In this document: positions 1-6,444 of the stretch, in pieces
Layout of the letters: every line of letters starts with the position of its first letter
Numbering within the stretch: position 1 is the first letter of the stretch
NCBI GenBank assembly: GCA_007123695.1
Contig: SLGN01000692.1
Coordinates: forward strand, 1-10,051
DNA from: Verrucomicrobiales bacterium
GTDB taxonomy: Bacteria; Verrucomicrobiota; Verrucomicrobiia; Verrucomicrobiales; DEV007
DNA: 10,051 nt
Direction: 5' to 3'
Notes under the pieces: model-generated
The model's database searches: none
What the model was told of the DNA's origin: nothing
The model's input: the letters and a program-made list of their open reading frames with translations, nothing else
Made by a program: the position numbers and the translations under genes

Positions 1-116
1 AGGATCTTGCGGAAGATCTCCTTGTCCTTACCCTGAAAAACCATGCGCCGGTCAACGACGCGGGAGATGATGTGGTAAAATGCTATTCCAGAACCCACGA
101 GTCTCGCTGTTCTCAT
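1..116 (-). CDS. REP-associated (IS200-like, Y1/HUH) transposase, N-terminal fragment cut by the window edge
   Basis: Reading the minus strand from the ATG at 116-114 gives 38 codons that stay open to the window edge. The peptide starts MRTARLVGSG and carries FYHIISR at residues 13-19, followed by VVDRR at 20-24 and a charged KDKEIFRK stretch. An N-terminal strand of the form YH-I-SR-V-(D/N)RR followed by F-(D/E)-(D/K)-E is typical of REP-associated tyrosine transposases (RAYT, Y1_Tnp family), which are common in Verrucomicrobia and Planctomycetes genomes. These proteins cut single-stranded DNA at hairpins using a HUH metal site and one tyrosine. Both catalytic elements would lie beyond the left edge, so activity cannot be judged. 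No strong ribosome binding site precedes the ATG; an AGGA sits too far upstream. The identification rests on a short recognisable N-terminus. Confidence 0.7.
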   Translation of the reverse strand, partial: MRTARLVGSGIAFYHIISRVVDRRMVFQGKDKEIFRKI

Positions 117-379
117 ATATGAAAATGCGTTTCCCAATTTCCTTGCAAAAAGTAAACCAATCTCCAGATTTTAGCAATTTTCTATCTGTAATAAAATAAC
201 CCTATCGTAAACTCGAAACCCTTCGGAGAGAGGCGACGAACAGGCACGCAGCGATTCAATTCGCAAGGCAAGGGCTCGACCCGCCGATTCAACGGCAAAA
301 TCCGCTATGAAGCACGCCCCATGCGGTCCAAATTGTCATCACGCGCTGTCAACCGTGAGAACCCGATTGCCAAAAGACA
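117..379. other. AT-rich divergent intergenic region between the transposase and the S41 peptidase gene
   Basis: About 260 bases lie between two divergent genes. The part from roughly 117 to 225 is much richer in A and T than the rest of the window, including an ataaaat stretch near 191-197. It must hold the promoters for both neighbours, but no convincing -35/-10 pair can be assigned. Two small inverted repeats occur at 251-264 (gcga, loop, tcgc) and 283-296 (gccg, loop, cggc), and both have GATTCAA in or at the loop. They are too short to call as REP elements. A 108-residue open frame starting at 307 overlaps the peptidase gene in another frame, has no signal or motif, and is not accepted as a gene. 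Confidence 0.5.
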
Positions 380-1918
380 ATGTCCCAACTCCTCGTACGC
401 TCCCTTCTTCTCGTCTCGACCCCGGCGCTCCTCGCAACCGGCTTCCTAGCGCTTTCCGCAAGCCTGCACGCCCGAGAAGCGACGGACGACCCGCACGCGA
501 CCCTCACCAAGGCCGAAGCCCTCGAGGACCTGGAGATCTTCGCGAAGCGACTCGGGGAGGAGGGAGCCTACCTCGCCCTGCGCGAATCTCGACCCTTCGA
601 ATCCGTCGAGGAGCTGAGGCGCCGCCTACCTGATTCGATCAGCGCCTCCGAGTTCGCCCGCGAGCTGCGCAAGATCCTCTCGCCCATCGGCGACTGCCAC
701 AGCAGCATCACCTGCGCGGCGGACGACGACGAGCCGGGCCTCTGGCTCCCCTTCCGCCTCGCCAGCGCGTGCGGCGGCATCATCGCGGTGAATCGGGACT
801 ACTCCTCCTTCGTTGCGCCGGACCATCCCTACCTCGTTGAGGTGGACGGCTGGCCGCTGCAAGACTGGCTCGACGCGGCGCTGAAATACGCGCCCGTCGG
901 CAGCGGTTCCCAGAACCTTTACGCAGCGCTCAAGGGTATCCGCCGCATCGACATCCTGCGGCGCGACCTCGGCATCGCCGAGTCGACCGAGGTTGCGCTC
1001 GTCTTCGCCAACGCCGAGGGCGAGCGGCGCCAGATGACCCTGCCCTGCCGGAATCGCTTCTCCAGCCTCGCGGAGATCCGCCTGGGCGTCAGCCGCCGAA
1101 TCGGCGAGTCCGGCGAGTCCGGCGAGATCGGCGAGATCGGCTACCTGCGCCTGCCGGCCATGGACGACGATCTCGTCCCCGGAGCGAAGCGGCTGATGGA
1201 TGAGTTTCGCGACACCGAGGGGCTGGTCATCGACCTGCGCGGCAACGGTGGCGGACGCTACGGACTGTTGCGTGCGCTCTTCGGCTACTTCCAGCCGCCC
1301 GAGGACGGTCCCTTCGTCTGCAACGTCGCCGCCTTCCGGCTCGCGCCCCGCTTCCGCTCCGACCACATCGAATACCGCCCGACCCACCGGCGCGATTGGC
1401 CCGGATGGAGTGAGGAGGACGGGGCCGCCATCGACGCTATCATGGCAGGCTTCGAGCCAGGCTTTCCCCTGCCGCGAGAGCAGTTCAGCGACTGGCATTT
1501 CATGGTCTTGAAACGCGAGAATTCGCACTGGCACTACGACCGCCCCGTGATCGTCCTCTGCGACGAGCGATGCGTCTCGGCGAGCGACGGCTTCCTCGCA
1601 GCCTTTTCGCTTCTGCCCCAGGTCACCTTGATGGGCGTCGGCAGCCGGGGCGCCAGCGGCAGCTCGCGCTCGGTGCGGCTGCCCCGATCCGGCATCGACT
1701 TCAAACTCTCCACGATGGTCTCCTTCCGCCCCGACGGCCGCCCCTTCGAAGGCATCGGCGTCGCCGTGGACGTGCCCGCCCAGCCGTGCCCGGAAGACTT
1801 CATCGCCGACCGGGACAGCGTCCTCGAACAGGCTTTGGAGAGCTTGCGCCCCCCCCTCACGACTCGAGGCCTTCGGCGGGAAGGGAGCCGAGGGAATAAA
1901 AAGGACAGGGACAAATAG
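380..1918 (+). CDS. Secreted S41-family serine peptidase (tricorn/IRBP-like type)
   Basis: This 512-residue protein has a Sec-type signal peptide (hydrophobic residues about 8-28, likely cut after LHA near 31), so it acts outside the cytoplasm. A helical N-terminal part is followed by GDCHSS at 104-109, which resembles the G-D-x-H segment holding the catalytic histidine in tricorn-like S41 enzymes. Residues about 120-225 look like a degenerate PDZ-like domain (LPF, then VEVDGWPL at 153-160). The core has DLRGNGGG at 285-292, the hallmark S41 strand and glycine loop. It also has CVSASD at 398-403, where Ser400 aligns with the nucleophile of the usual S-A-x-E motif. G-V-G-S-R-G at 419-424 and an EGIGVAVDV segment follow, as in family C-termini. 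The C-terminal-processing lysine is not evident, which favours the tricorn-like subgroup. Substrate is unknown. The start is chosen for the signal peptide; no clear Shine-Dalgarno is present. The basic tail (about 496-512) looks non-conserved. Confidence 0.85.
   Translation: MSQLLVRSLLLVSTPALLATGFLALSASLHAREATDDPHATLTKAEALEDLEIFAKRLGEEGAYLALRESRPFESVEELRRRLPDSISASEFARELRKILSPIGDCHSSITCAADDDEPGLWLPFRLASACGGIIAVNRDYSSFVAPDHPYLVEVDGWPLQDWLDAALKYAPVGSGSQNLYAALKGIRRIDILRRDLGIAESTEVALVFANAEGERRQMTLPCRNRFSSLAEIRLGVSRRIGESGESGEIGEIGYLRLPAMDDDLVPGAKRLMDEFRDTEGLVIDLRGNGGGRYGLLRALFGYFQPPEDGPFVCNVAAFRLAPRFRSDHIEYRPTHRRDWPGWSEEDGAAIDAIMAGFEPGFPLPREQFSDWHFMVLKRENSHWHYDRPVIVLCDERCVSASDGFLAAFSLLPQVTLMGVGSRGASGSSRSVRLPRSGIDFKLSTMVSFRPDGRPFEGIGVAVDVPAQPCPEDFIADRDSVLEQALESLRPPLTTRGLRREGSRGNKKDRDK
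1102..1141 (+). repeat. In-frame 9-bp tandem repeat inside the S41 peptidase gene
   Basis: Four consecutive 9-base units run from 1102 to 1137 (cggcgagtc twice, then cggcgagat twice), with a further partial cggc to 1141. The unit is in frame and encodes an alternating Gly-Glu-Ser/Gly-Glu-Ile run at residues about 241-253, just before the strand YLRLP that leads into the catalytic core. Because the unit is a multiple of three, copy-number change would lengthen or shorten a surface linker without breaking the gene. Confidence 0.85.
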
Positions 1919-2020
1919 AAAAAAGATCGCCTTCGACCAGAAGTGAACTGAATGGTATGGAAACGGAGATCGAATCAGAAATTTGGCCGAGCCCGCGCCT
2001 CTCCTGAAACCAACGCATCC

Positions 2021-3358
2021 ATGATGAAGCAGCCCGGATCCTCCTTCACCCGTCGGGGCGTCCTCGCGGGCGGCGCCTCCGCAGTCGCGGGCGCGACACT
2101 CGGCGCGGCGGCGGCCAGCGCCCGGGAAGCGGGGGAAGACCTGCCCTGGCCCGAGCGCCGCCGCCGGATCGAGCGGGCCTGGCTCGACCTGCTGGGCGAT
2201 TTCCCAGAGGAAAGCCCTCCCCTCGACGCCGTCCAGCGCCTCGTCGACTTTCGGGAGGGCTGCCCCTCCGAGCGTCTCGGTGGCGAAGCGCTCGCCGTGC
2301 TCAAACAACAGATCGACGAGGAAGAGGGCCGCATCGCCCGCTACCACGTCAGCTTCCGCAGCGAGGGCGAGGATCGCGTCACCGCTTGGCTCCTCGTGCC
2401 CGAGGAGGCCGCTGCCGAGCGACCCGCCCCCGCGATGATCTGCATCCACAGCACCACCCGAGGCTCGGGCAAGGACGCGACCGCCGGACTTTGCGGCCGC
2501 ACCCCGACCGAGCCGCCCGACACCGACGAGGGAGGCCGCTCCTACGGGTTGCATCTCGCCCGTCACGGCTACGTCACCCTCTGCATCGATCTCCTCACCG
2601 ACGGCGAGCGCGTCGAGCCCGGGACCGAGCCGCTCGACTCTCGCCCCTTCTACGAACGCCACCCCGACTGGTCCATCGTCGGGAAGAACACTTGGGACAT
2701 CCGGCGCGGCGTCGACTTCCTCCAGACCCTCGCCTTCGTCGACCCCCTCCACATCGGTTGCGTCGGCCTGTCCCTCGGCGGCCACACTTCCGTCTTCGCC
2801 GGGGCCTTCGAGCCGCGAATCACGGCAACGATCAGCGTCGGCGGCGTCCTCGACTGGCACCGGCCCGCCGATCACTGGGCCCGCCCCAAAGGCACCTACG
2901 TCTATATCAGGAAGTTCCGCCCCTACCTCGACGATCCCGAGCTGCCCGTCCCGACCGACTTCGACGAGCTCATGATGCTGGTGGCCCCTCGCCCCCTGCT
3001 GATCCTCTCGAGCGAATGGGAGTTCTACAACCGCCGCAACCTCATCGGAAAATGCCTCTCGGTGGCCCGGATCTACCACGACTGGCGCGACGCCGAGGGC
3101 CTGCCCAGCGCGGTCGAGGCGCGGATCGCACGCCGCAGCCACGCGCAGACCCTCAGCTACTACGAGGAGCGCTCCGAAATCTCCCCCGAGCAAATGCGAC
3201 GCGAGCTCGGGCGCATCGGCGCGGGCGACTGCTTCGGCTGGTTCTCCTATCCCGGCGGCCACAGCTATCCCCCGCTCGCGAGACAATACAGCTTCGCCTG
3301 GCTCGACCGCTGGCTCGACCGCGAAGCGCGCTGGTCCGGACGCTACCGGCGTCCGTGA
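2021..3358 (+). CDS. Tat-exported alpha/beta hydrolase, acetyl-xylan-esterase / dienelactone-hydrolase-like
   Basis: From the ATG at 2021 the protein is 445 residues and begins with a Tat signal: SFTRRGVLAGG with twin arginines at 11-12, an alanine/glycine-rich hydrophobic stretch, and a likely cut after ASA near residue 34. It should therefore be exported folded. The fold is an alpha/beta hydrolase: the substrate-pocket strand MICIHSTTRGSGK (about 139-151), a CVGLSLGGH nucleophile elbow with Ser251, the APRPLLIL strand (about 322-329) that precedes the acid residue, and GGHSYP with His414 near the end, followed by FAWLDRWL. This order matches bacterial Abhydrolase_7 / acetyl xylan esterases. 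Such enzymes remove acetyl or other acyl groups from polysaccharides; the true substrate is unknown. The usual acidic residue after the APRP strand appears as Glu332 or Glu334 (SSEWEF) rather than Asp. An in-frame ATG at 1952 would add 23 residues ahead of the Tat motif and is less likely. It sits between the peptidase and a sulfatase in one run of exported proteins. Confidence 0.82.
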   Translation: MMKQPGSSFTRRGVLAGGASAVAGATLGAAAASAREAGEDLPWPERRRRIERAWLDLLGDFPEESPPLDAVQRLVDFREGCPSERLGGEALAVLKQQIDEEEGRIARYHVSFRSEGEDRVTAWLLVPEEAAAERPAPAMICIHSTTRGSGKDATAGLCGRTPTEPPDTDEGGRSYGLHLARHGYVTLCIDLLTDGERVEPGTEPLDSRPFYERHPDWSIVGKNTWDIRRGVDFLQTLAFVDPLHIGCVGLSLGGHTSVFAGAFEPRITATISVGGVLDWHRPADHWARPKGTYVYIRKFRPYLDDPELPVPTDFDELMMLVAPRPLLILSSEWEFYNRRNLIGKCLSVARIYHDWRDAEGLPSAVEARIARRSHAQTLSYYEERSEISPEQMRRELGRIGAGDCFGWFSYPGGHSYPPLARQYSFAWLDRWLDREARWSGRYRRP

Positions 3359-3403
3359 GGTTCTGCGGCTTGCAGACCCAGCCAATCCGGCGACCTTGCC
3401 GCC

Positions 3404-4945
3404 ATGATACGGAATTTGGCAGAAGCTTGGCGTCAGCTCGTCTCGCGGACGAATCGGGTCCCTTGTCTCCAGAGCCCCGGGCAGGCCCTCGCCCCGCTCT
3501 TGCTCGCGGCCCTTTCCCTCTCGATGGCGGGCGCAGCCGAGGAGGAGGCGAACCGGTGGAACGTCCTCATGATCGTCATCGACGACGCCGCGCCCCAGCT
3601 CCACAGCGTCGGGCAGGACGGACCCTTGCGGACCCCGAACCTCGAACGCCTCGCCGAACGCGGCACCTGGTTCCGCCAGGCCTACTGCGCCGCCCCCGCG
3701 TGCAATCCCTCGCGCGCGGCGATGCTCACCGGGGTGGAGCCCTCCCGATCGGGGATCTACTACAACTCGCAGAAATCCCCCGAGACCTGGATCGCCGGGG
3801 CCGAGACCCTCGTCGCCCGCTTCCGAGGGGCGGGCTACCTCGCGGCCGGCTACGGAAAGATCGCGCATACCATGGTCGCGAGCATTCCGGACTACAGCCC
3901 CGGTTTGGCCAGACCCCACAATTCCAGCGCGCACGTCCGCCACCGGGACAGCGACCTCTTCGCCCATCTCCTGCCCGGCACCCTGCGCGACGGAGGCACG
4001 GAAAGCTTCTCCCTCGGCAAACTCCCCGACGACTGGGACCGCGACGACCCCGAGAAATGGCAGCAGGACACCGAGCAGGCCGACCGCGCCATCGCCCTCC
4101 TTTCCCAACCGCACGACGGCCCCTTCTTCCTCGGCGTCGGCTTCTGGCGCCCGCACGTGCGCTTCGCCGTGCCCGCCCGCTATTTCGACCGCCACCCCCT
4201 CGAGGAAGTCGAGGTGCCGGTCGGCTATCATCCCTTCGACCTCGAGGATCTGCCCCCGCGCGGTCGGCTCATGTCCTGGTCCGACCGCCACCACGTCGAG
4301 ATCGTCAAGCGGGGGATGTGGCGGGAGCTGATCCAGGGCTACTGCGCCGCCATGTCCTACGTCGACGAGCAGATCGGACGCGTCCTCGACGCCCTCGAGG
4401 CCAGCGGTCATGCCGAAAACACCATCGTCGTCTTCCTCAGCGACAACGGCATGCACCTCGGCGAAAAGAACCACTGGCTCAAGTACACCCTCTGGGAACA
4501 GGCCACCCGCGTCTTCCTCTCCATCAGCGTGCCCGGCTACCCGAGGCAGGCCCTCGATACCCCCGTCAGCCTTGTCGATCTCTACCCCACCCTCGCCGCG
4601 CTCACCGGAATCGGTCGCCCCGCCCATGATCTCGACGGCATCGACCTGACCCCGCTCCTCGTCGGCGAACGCGACGATCGCGGCCGCCCCGTCCTCTCCA
4701 CCTGGGGGCGCGGCAACCACGCCATCCGCGACGGGCGCTACCGCTACATCCACTACCGCAACGGCGAGGAGGAACTCTACGACCATCGAGCCGACGAGCA
4801 TGAATGGCGCAACTTGGCCACGGATCCGGCGCTCGCTCCCGTCAAGGCCCGGCTCTCCGCCCACCTTCCCGAGGCCGACGCTCCGAACGTCCGCAAGACC
4901 AACCCTCCTCAGTCGGAACTCGACTGGGACGATCTCGACTGTTGA
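3404..4945 (+). CDS. Exported sulfatase, iduronate-2-sulfatase-like (type I, formylglycine-dependent)
   Basis: The 513-residue protein hydrolyses sulfate esters, probably on a glycan. A hydrophobic segment at about 29-44 ending AGAAEE reads as a signal peptide, with a rather long 28-residue leader before it. The metal-binding pair Asp60-Asp61 lies in the first strand (IVIDDAAP). The maturation motif is Cys100-Asn-Pro-Ser-Arg104, a canonical C-x-P-S-R in which the cysteine becomes formylglycine. Lys152 in GYGKIAH, His251 in RPH, and Asp347-Asn348 in FLSDNGMHLGEKNHW supply the other expected active-site positions. The HLGEK-HW-K-TLWE-ATR block and the C-terminal ELYDHRADEHEWRNLA are typical of the iduronate-2-sulfatase/choline-sulfatase-like branch, and length is normal for it. 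One oddity is TRVFLSISVPG where relatives have a proline after TRV. It starts 45 bases after the esterase gene, which suggests co-transcription. A formylglycine-generating enzyme is needed but is not in this window. The exact sulfated substrate cannot be read from sequence. Confidence 0.92.
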   Translation: MIRNLAEAWRQLVSRTNRVPCLQSPGQALAPLLLAALSLSMAGAAEEEANRWNVLMIVIDDAAPQLHSVGQDGPLRTPNLERLAERGTWFRQAYCAAPACNPSRAAMLTGVEPSRSGIYYNSQKSPETWIAGAETLVARFRGAGYLAAGYGKIAHTMVASIPDYSPGLARPHNSSAHVRHRDSDLFAHLLPGTLRDGGTESFSLGKLPDDWDRDDPEKWQQDTEQADRAIALLSQPHDGPFFLGVGFWRPHVRFAVPARYFDRHPLEEVEVPVGYHPFDLEDLPPRGRLMSWSDRHHVEIVKRGMWRELIQGYCAAMSYVDEQIGRVLDALEASGHAENTIVVFLSDNGMHLGEKNHWLKYTLWEQATRVFLSISVPGYPRQALDTPVSLVDLYPTLAALTGIGRPAHDLDGIDLTPLLVGERDDRGRPVLSTWGRGNHAIRDGRYRYIHYRNGEEELYDHRADEHEWRNLATDPALAPVKARLSAHLPEADAPNVRKTNPPQSELDWDDLDC

Positions 4946-5292
4946 GGGCAACAGCCGTGTCTTGCTGCCGACCGAAGTCGCAGGCGCACGATTCCGGCAG
5001 GTCACGATGAGCGAACAGCACAGCCTCAGTCTCACCGAGAAAGGCAAGGTGCTCGCTTGGGGCCAGAACCGGGAGGGCAAGACCAACGTGCCCGGCGATC
5101 TCCGAAGCGGAGGCGGACGAGAGCAGTTCTCCGCCATCGAGGATGGCGCCTCGACCGACTACCGCCGACTACCGGGTCGTCGGCCATCTGCGGCTCAGCC
5201 TCGAGCAGACCGCGCTGGAGATCGGCTCCCGCATCGTCGAGACGCGGCGCCGCGAGATCATGGACAACACCGTCGCCGCGCCGACGCATTGA
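4946..5292 (+). pseudogene. Decayed RCC1-like (beta-propeller repeat) coding remnant with a frameshift
   Basis: Directly after the sulfatase stop the same strand encodes, without a credible start, a segment reading GNSRVLLPTEV then F-R-Q-V, SEQHSLSLTEKGKVLAWGQN and KTNVP. This matches about one and a half RCC1-type repeats, whose usual pattern is f-x-v-(s/a)-x-G-x-H-(s/t)-L-a-L-x-x-x-G-x-V-x-a-W-G-x-N-x-x-G-Q-x-x-V-P. Full RCC1 proteins have many repeats; here only about 60 residues remain. The frame continues as SAIEDGASTDYR and is then knocked out by a 10-bp duplication. Removing one copy restores an open frame through DYRVVGHLRLSLEQTALEIG to a TGA at 5290-5292. I do not recognise that last 40-residue part, and it may derive from a different gene. 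The best reading is the scar of one or two older genes. The region fills the otherwise gene-free 414 bases between the first sulfatase and the next gene. Confidence 0.6.
5155..5174 (+). repeat. Perfect 10-bp tandem duplication causing a frameshift
   Basis: The ten bases ccgactaccg occur twice with no gap, at 5155-5164 and 5165-5174. Ten is not a multiple of three. The upstream frame reads ...ST-DYR across the first copy, and the second copy repeats DYR in a frame shifted by one. Deleting either copy joins the two reading frames into one that ends at 5292. This is the signature expected of replication slippage in a gene no longer under selection. Confidence 0.85.
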
Positions 5293-5359
5293 GGGCCGCG
5301 CCGCGGAATTCCCGCACTTCGGCTTGCGCCCGCACCACCTTTGGGGAAATTTCAGAGGG

Positions 5360-6292
5360 ATGGTCTGCAAAGCCGTATCGACATTGCTCTCATTGCTCGC
5401 CTCGGCCGTGGGCGTGTCCCTCTGCTCGTTCCCCCTGCTTGCGACCGAAATCGAATTGACCGTCGACTTGGCAGGATCCGTTGTCTCGGACTTCGACCCG
5501 GAACTCGGCCAGCTCGGAAACCAGTTCAACGTTGCCCCGACGGGCTTCACCGCGAACCTGAACGAGATCGAGTCGGTCGCCTTCACCGCGAGGCCGCCGG
5601 ACGGCAAGCGGATCGCCGTCAGCTTGCCGACGAACCAGCCGGAATTCGCCGGGACCGTTTTCGTCAGCGTTCGGTTTTACTTACGGGGACCACTCAACGA
5701 GTTCAACGCTTCGAACACCAGCCCCTTGACCCTCGAGTTCCTGGGGCTGACAGGATCCGTGCTGACCGAGCTCAGCAGTTCGGCGACTTACCGGCAGAAC
5801 GGAAACCAGGTCGAAATCGAAGCCCTCTACAGCGCAGGCGGGCCCTTCTCGTTTCAGGGCCTGCGCGTCCGGATGGAGGGGCCCTTCACCACGACGTCGG
5901 AAACTTTTGCCTATGAATTGCTGACCCACACCGCGAACTCCCGCATCCGATTCTTTGCGCCGAACGCCAGTTCCATCGAACAGTTCGTCTCGCTCGTGGA
6001 CGCCGCGCCGATGGCCCGCCCCGTGGTTCGAGTCCGCGGCGGGCGCGTTCGACGGATCTCGGGTAGCAGGGTTGTCATCCGCGGCACCGCTGCGTCGCAG
6101 GCGGGCCTTGCCCGCGTCGAGTTCAAGCCCGGCCGGGCGAAGTTCCGTAGGGCGCGAGGCCTCGCCTCCTGGCGTGCTACAGTGCGCCTCGCACCTGCGA
6201 GCCGACGCGTTGTCGTGCGCTTCCGTGCCATCGACAGACAGTCACAACATTCGCCAATGCGCCGGGTGGCTGTGGTCCGCAGACCTCGTTAA
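5360..6292 (+). CDS. Secreted protein of unknown function with a C-terminal Ig-like domain
   Basis: The ATG at 5360 gives 310 residues and places a clear Sec signal peptide at the front (MVCK, hydrophobic 5-27, likely cut after LLA near 28). The open frame extends upstream to 5057 but has no protein character there. Residues about 30-214 are beta-strand-like, rich in Ser, Thr, Phe and Val, with no catalytic motif or family that I recognise. Residues about 219-308 resemble the small Ig-like domains appended to many Verrucomicrobia exported proteins: P-V-V-x-V-x-G, then VVIRGTA, GLARVEF, G-L-A-S-W, V-V-V-R-F-R-A-I-D-R and a final V-A-V-V-R-R strand. This domain is strikingly basic, with about 25 arginines in its last 91 residues. 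A structural or surface-binding role is possible but unproven. Its codon choice is less uniformly C-ending than the upstream genes. It lies between two sulfatases, which is the only hint at function. Confidence 0.75.
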   Translation: MVCKAVSTLLSLLASAVGVSLCSFPLLATEIELTVDLAGSVVSDFDPELGQLGNQFNVAPTGFTANLNEIESVAFTARPPDGKRIAVSLPTNQPEFAGTVFVSVRFYLRGPLNEFNASNTSPLTLEFLGLTGSVLTELSSSATYRQNGNQVEIEALYSAGGPFSFQGLRVRMEGPFTTTSETFAYELLTHTANSRIRFFAPNASSIEQFVSLVDAAPMARPVVRVRGGRVRRISGSRVVIRGTAASQAGLARVEFKPGRAKFRRARGLASWRATVRLAPASRRVVVRFRAIDRQSQHSPMRRVAVVRRPR

Positions 6293-6444
6293 CCCATCTC
6301 TTCCGATCTTTGCAGAACGCCATTTCCCGGCGCCCGCCCCCAAGGATGTCAACTCAGCAATGGTAGCCTCGGTTGAACGCGAGCGTGGAATTGTCGCGAG
6401 GAACCGTTTTCTTATTCGCCGAACTTCCCCCCCAACCGCCCGCC

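Noticed and set aside
251..296. Two short inverted repeats as REP elements belonging to the transposase at the left edge.
   Set aside because: The stems are only four base pairs each and no further copies occur in the window, so they could be chance; they are kept only as a remark.
2386..4629. A 747-residue plus-strand open frame overlapping the esterase and sulfatase genes.
   Set aside because: Its translation is almost entirely Arg, Pro, Ala and His, typical of an off-frame reading of GC-rich coding DNA, and it conflicts with two well-supported genes.
626..5137. A 1503-residue open frame on the minus strand spanning three plus-strand genes and their gaps.
   Set aside because: The peptidase, esterase and first sulfatase all lie in the same plus frame, and this antisense frame has codon boundaries exactly aligned with theirs. 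An antisense stop would need a sense TTA, CTA or TCA codon, which GC-rich genes rarely use. The translation has no domain and is low-complexity Val/Ala/Gly/Glu, while the sense genes carry intact catalytic motifs.
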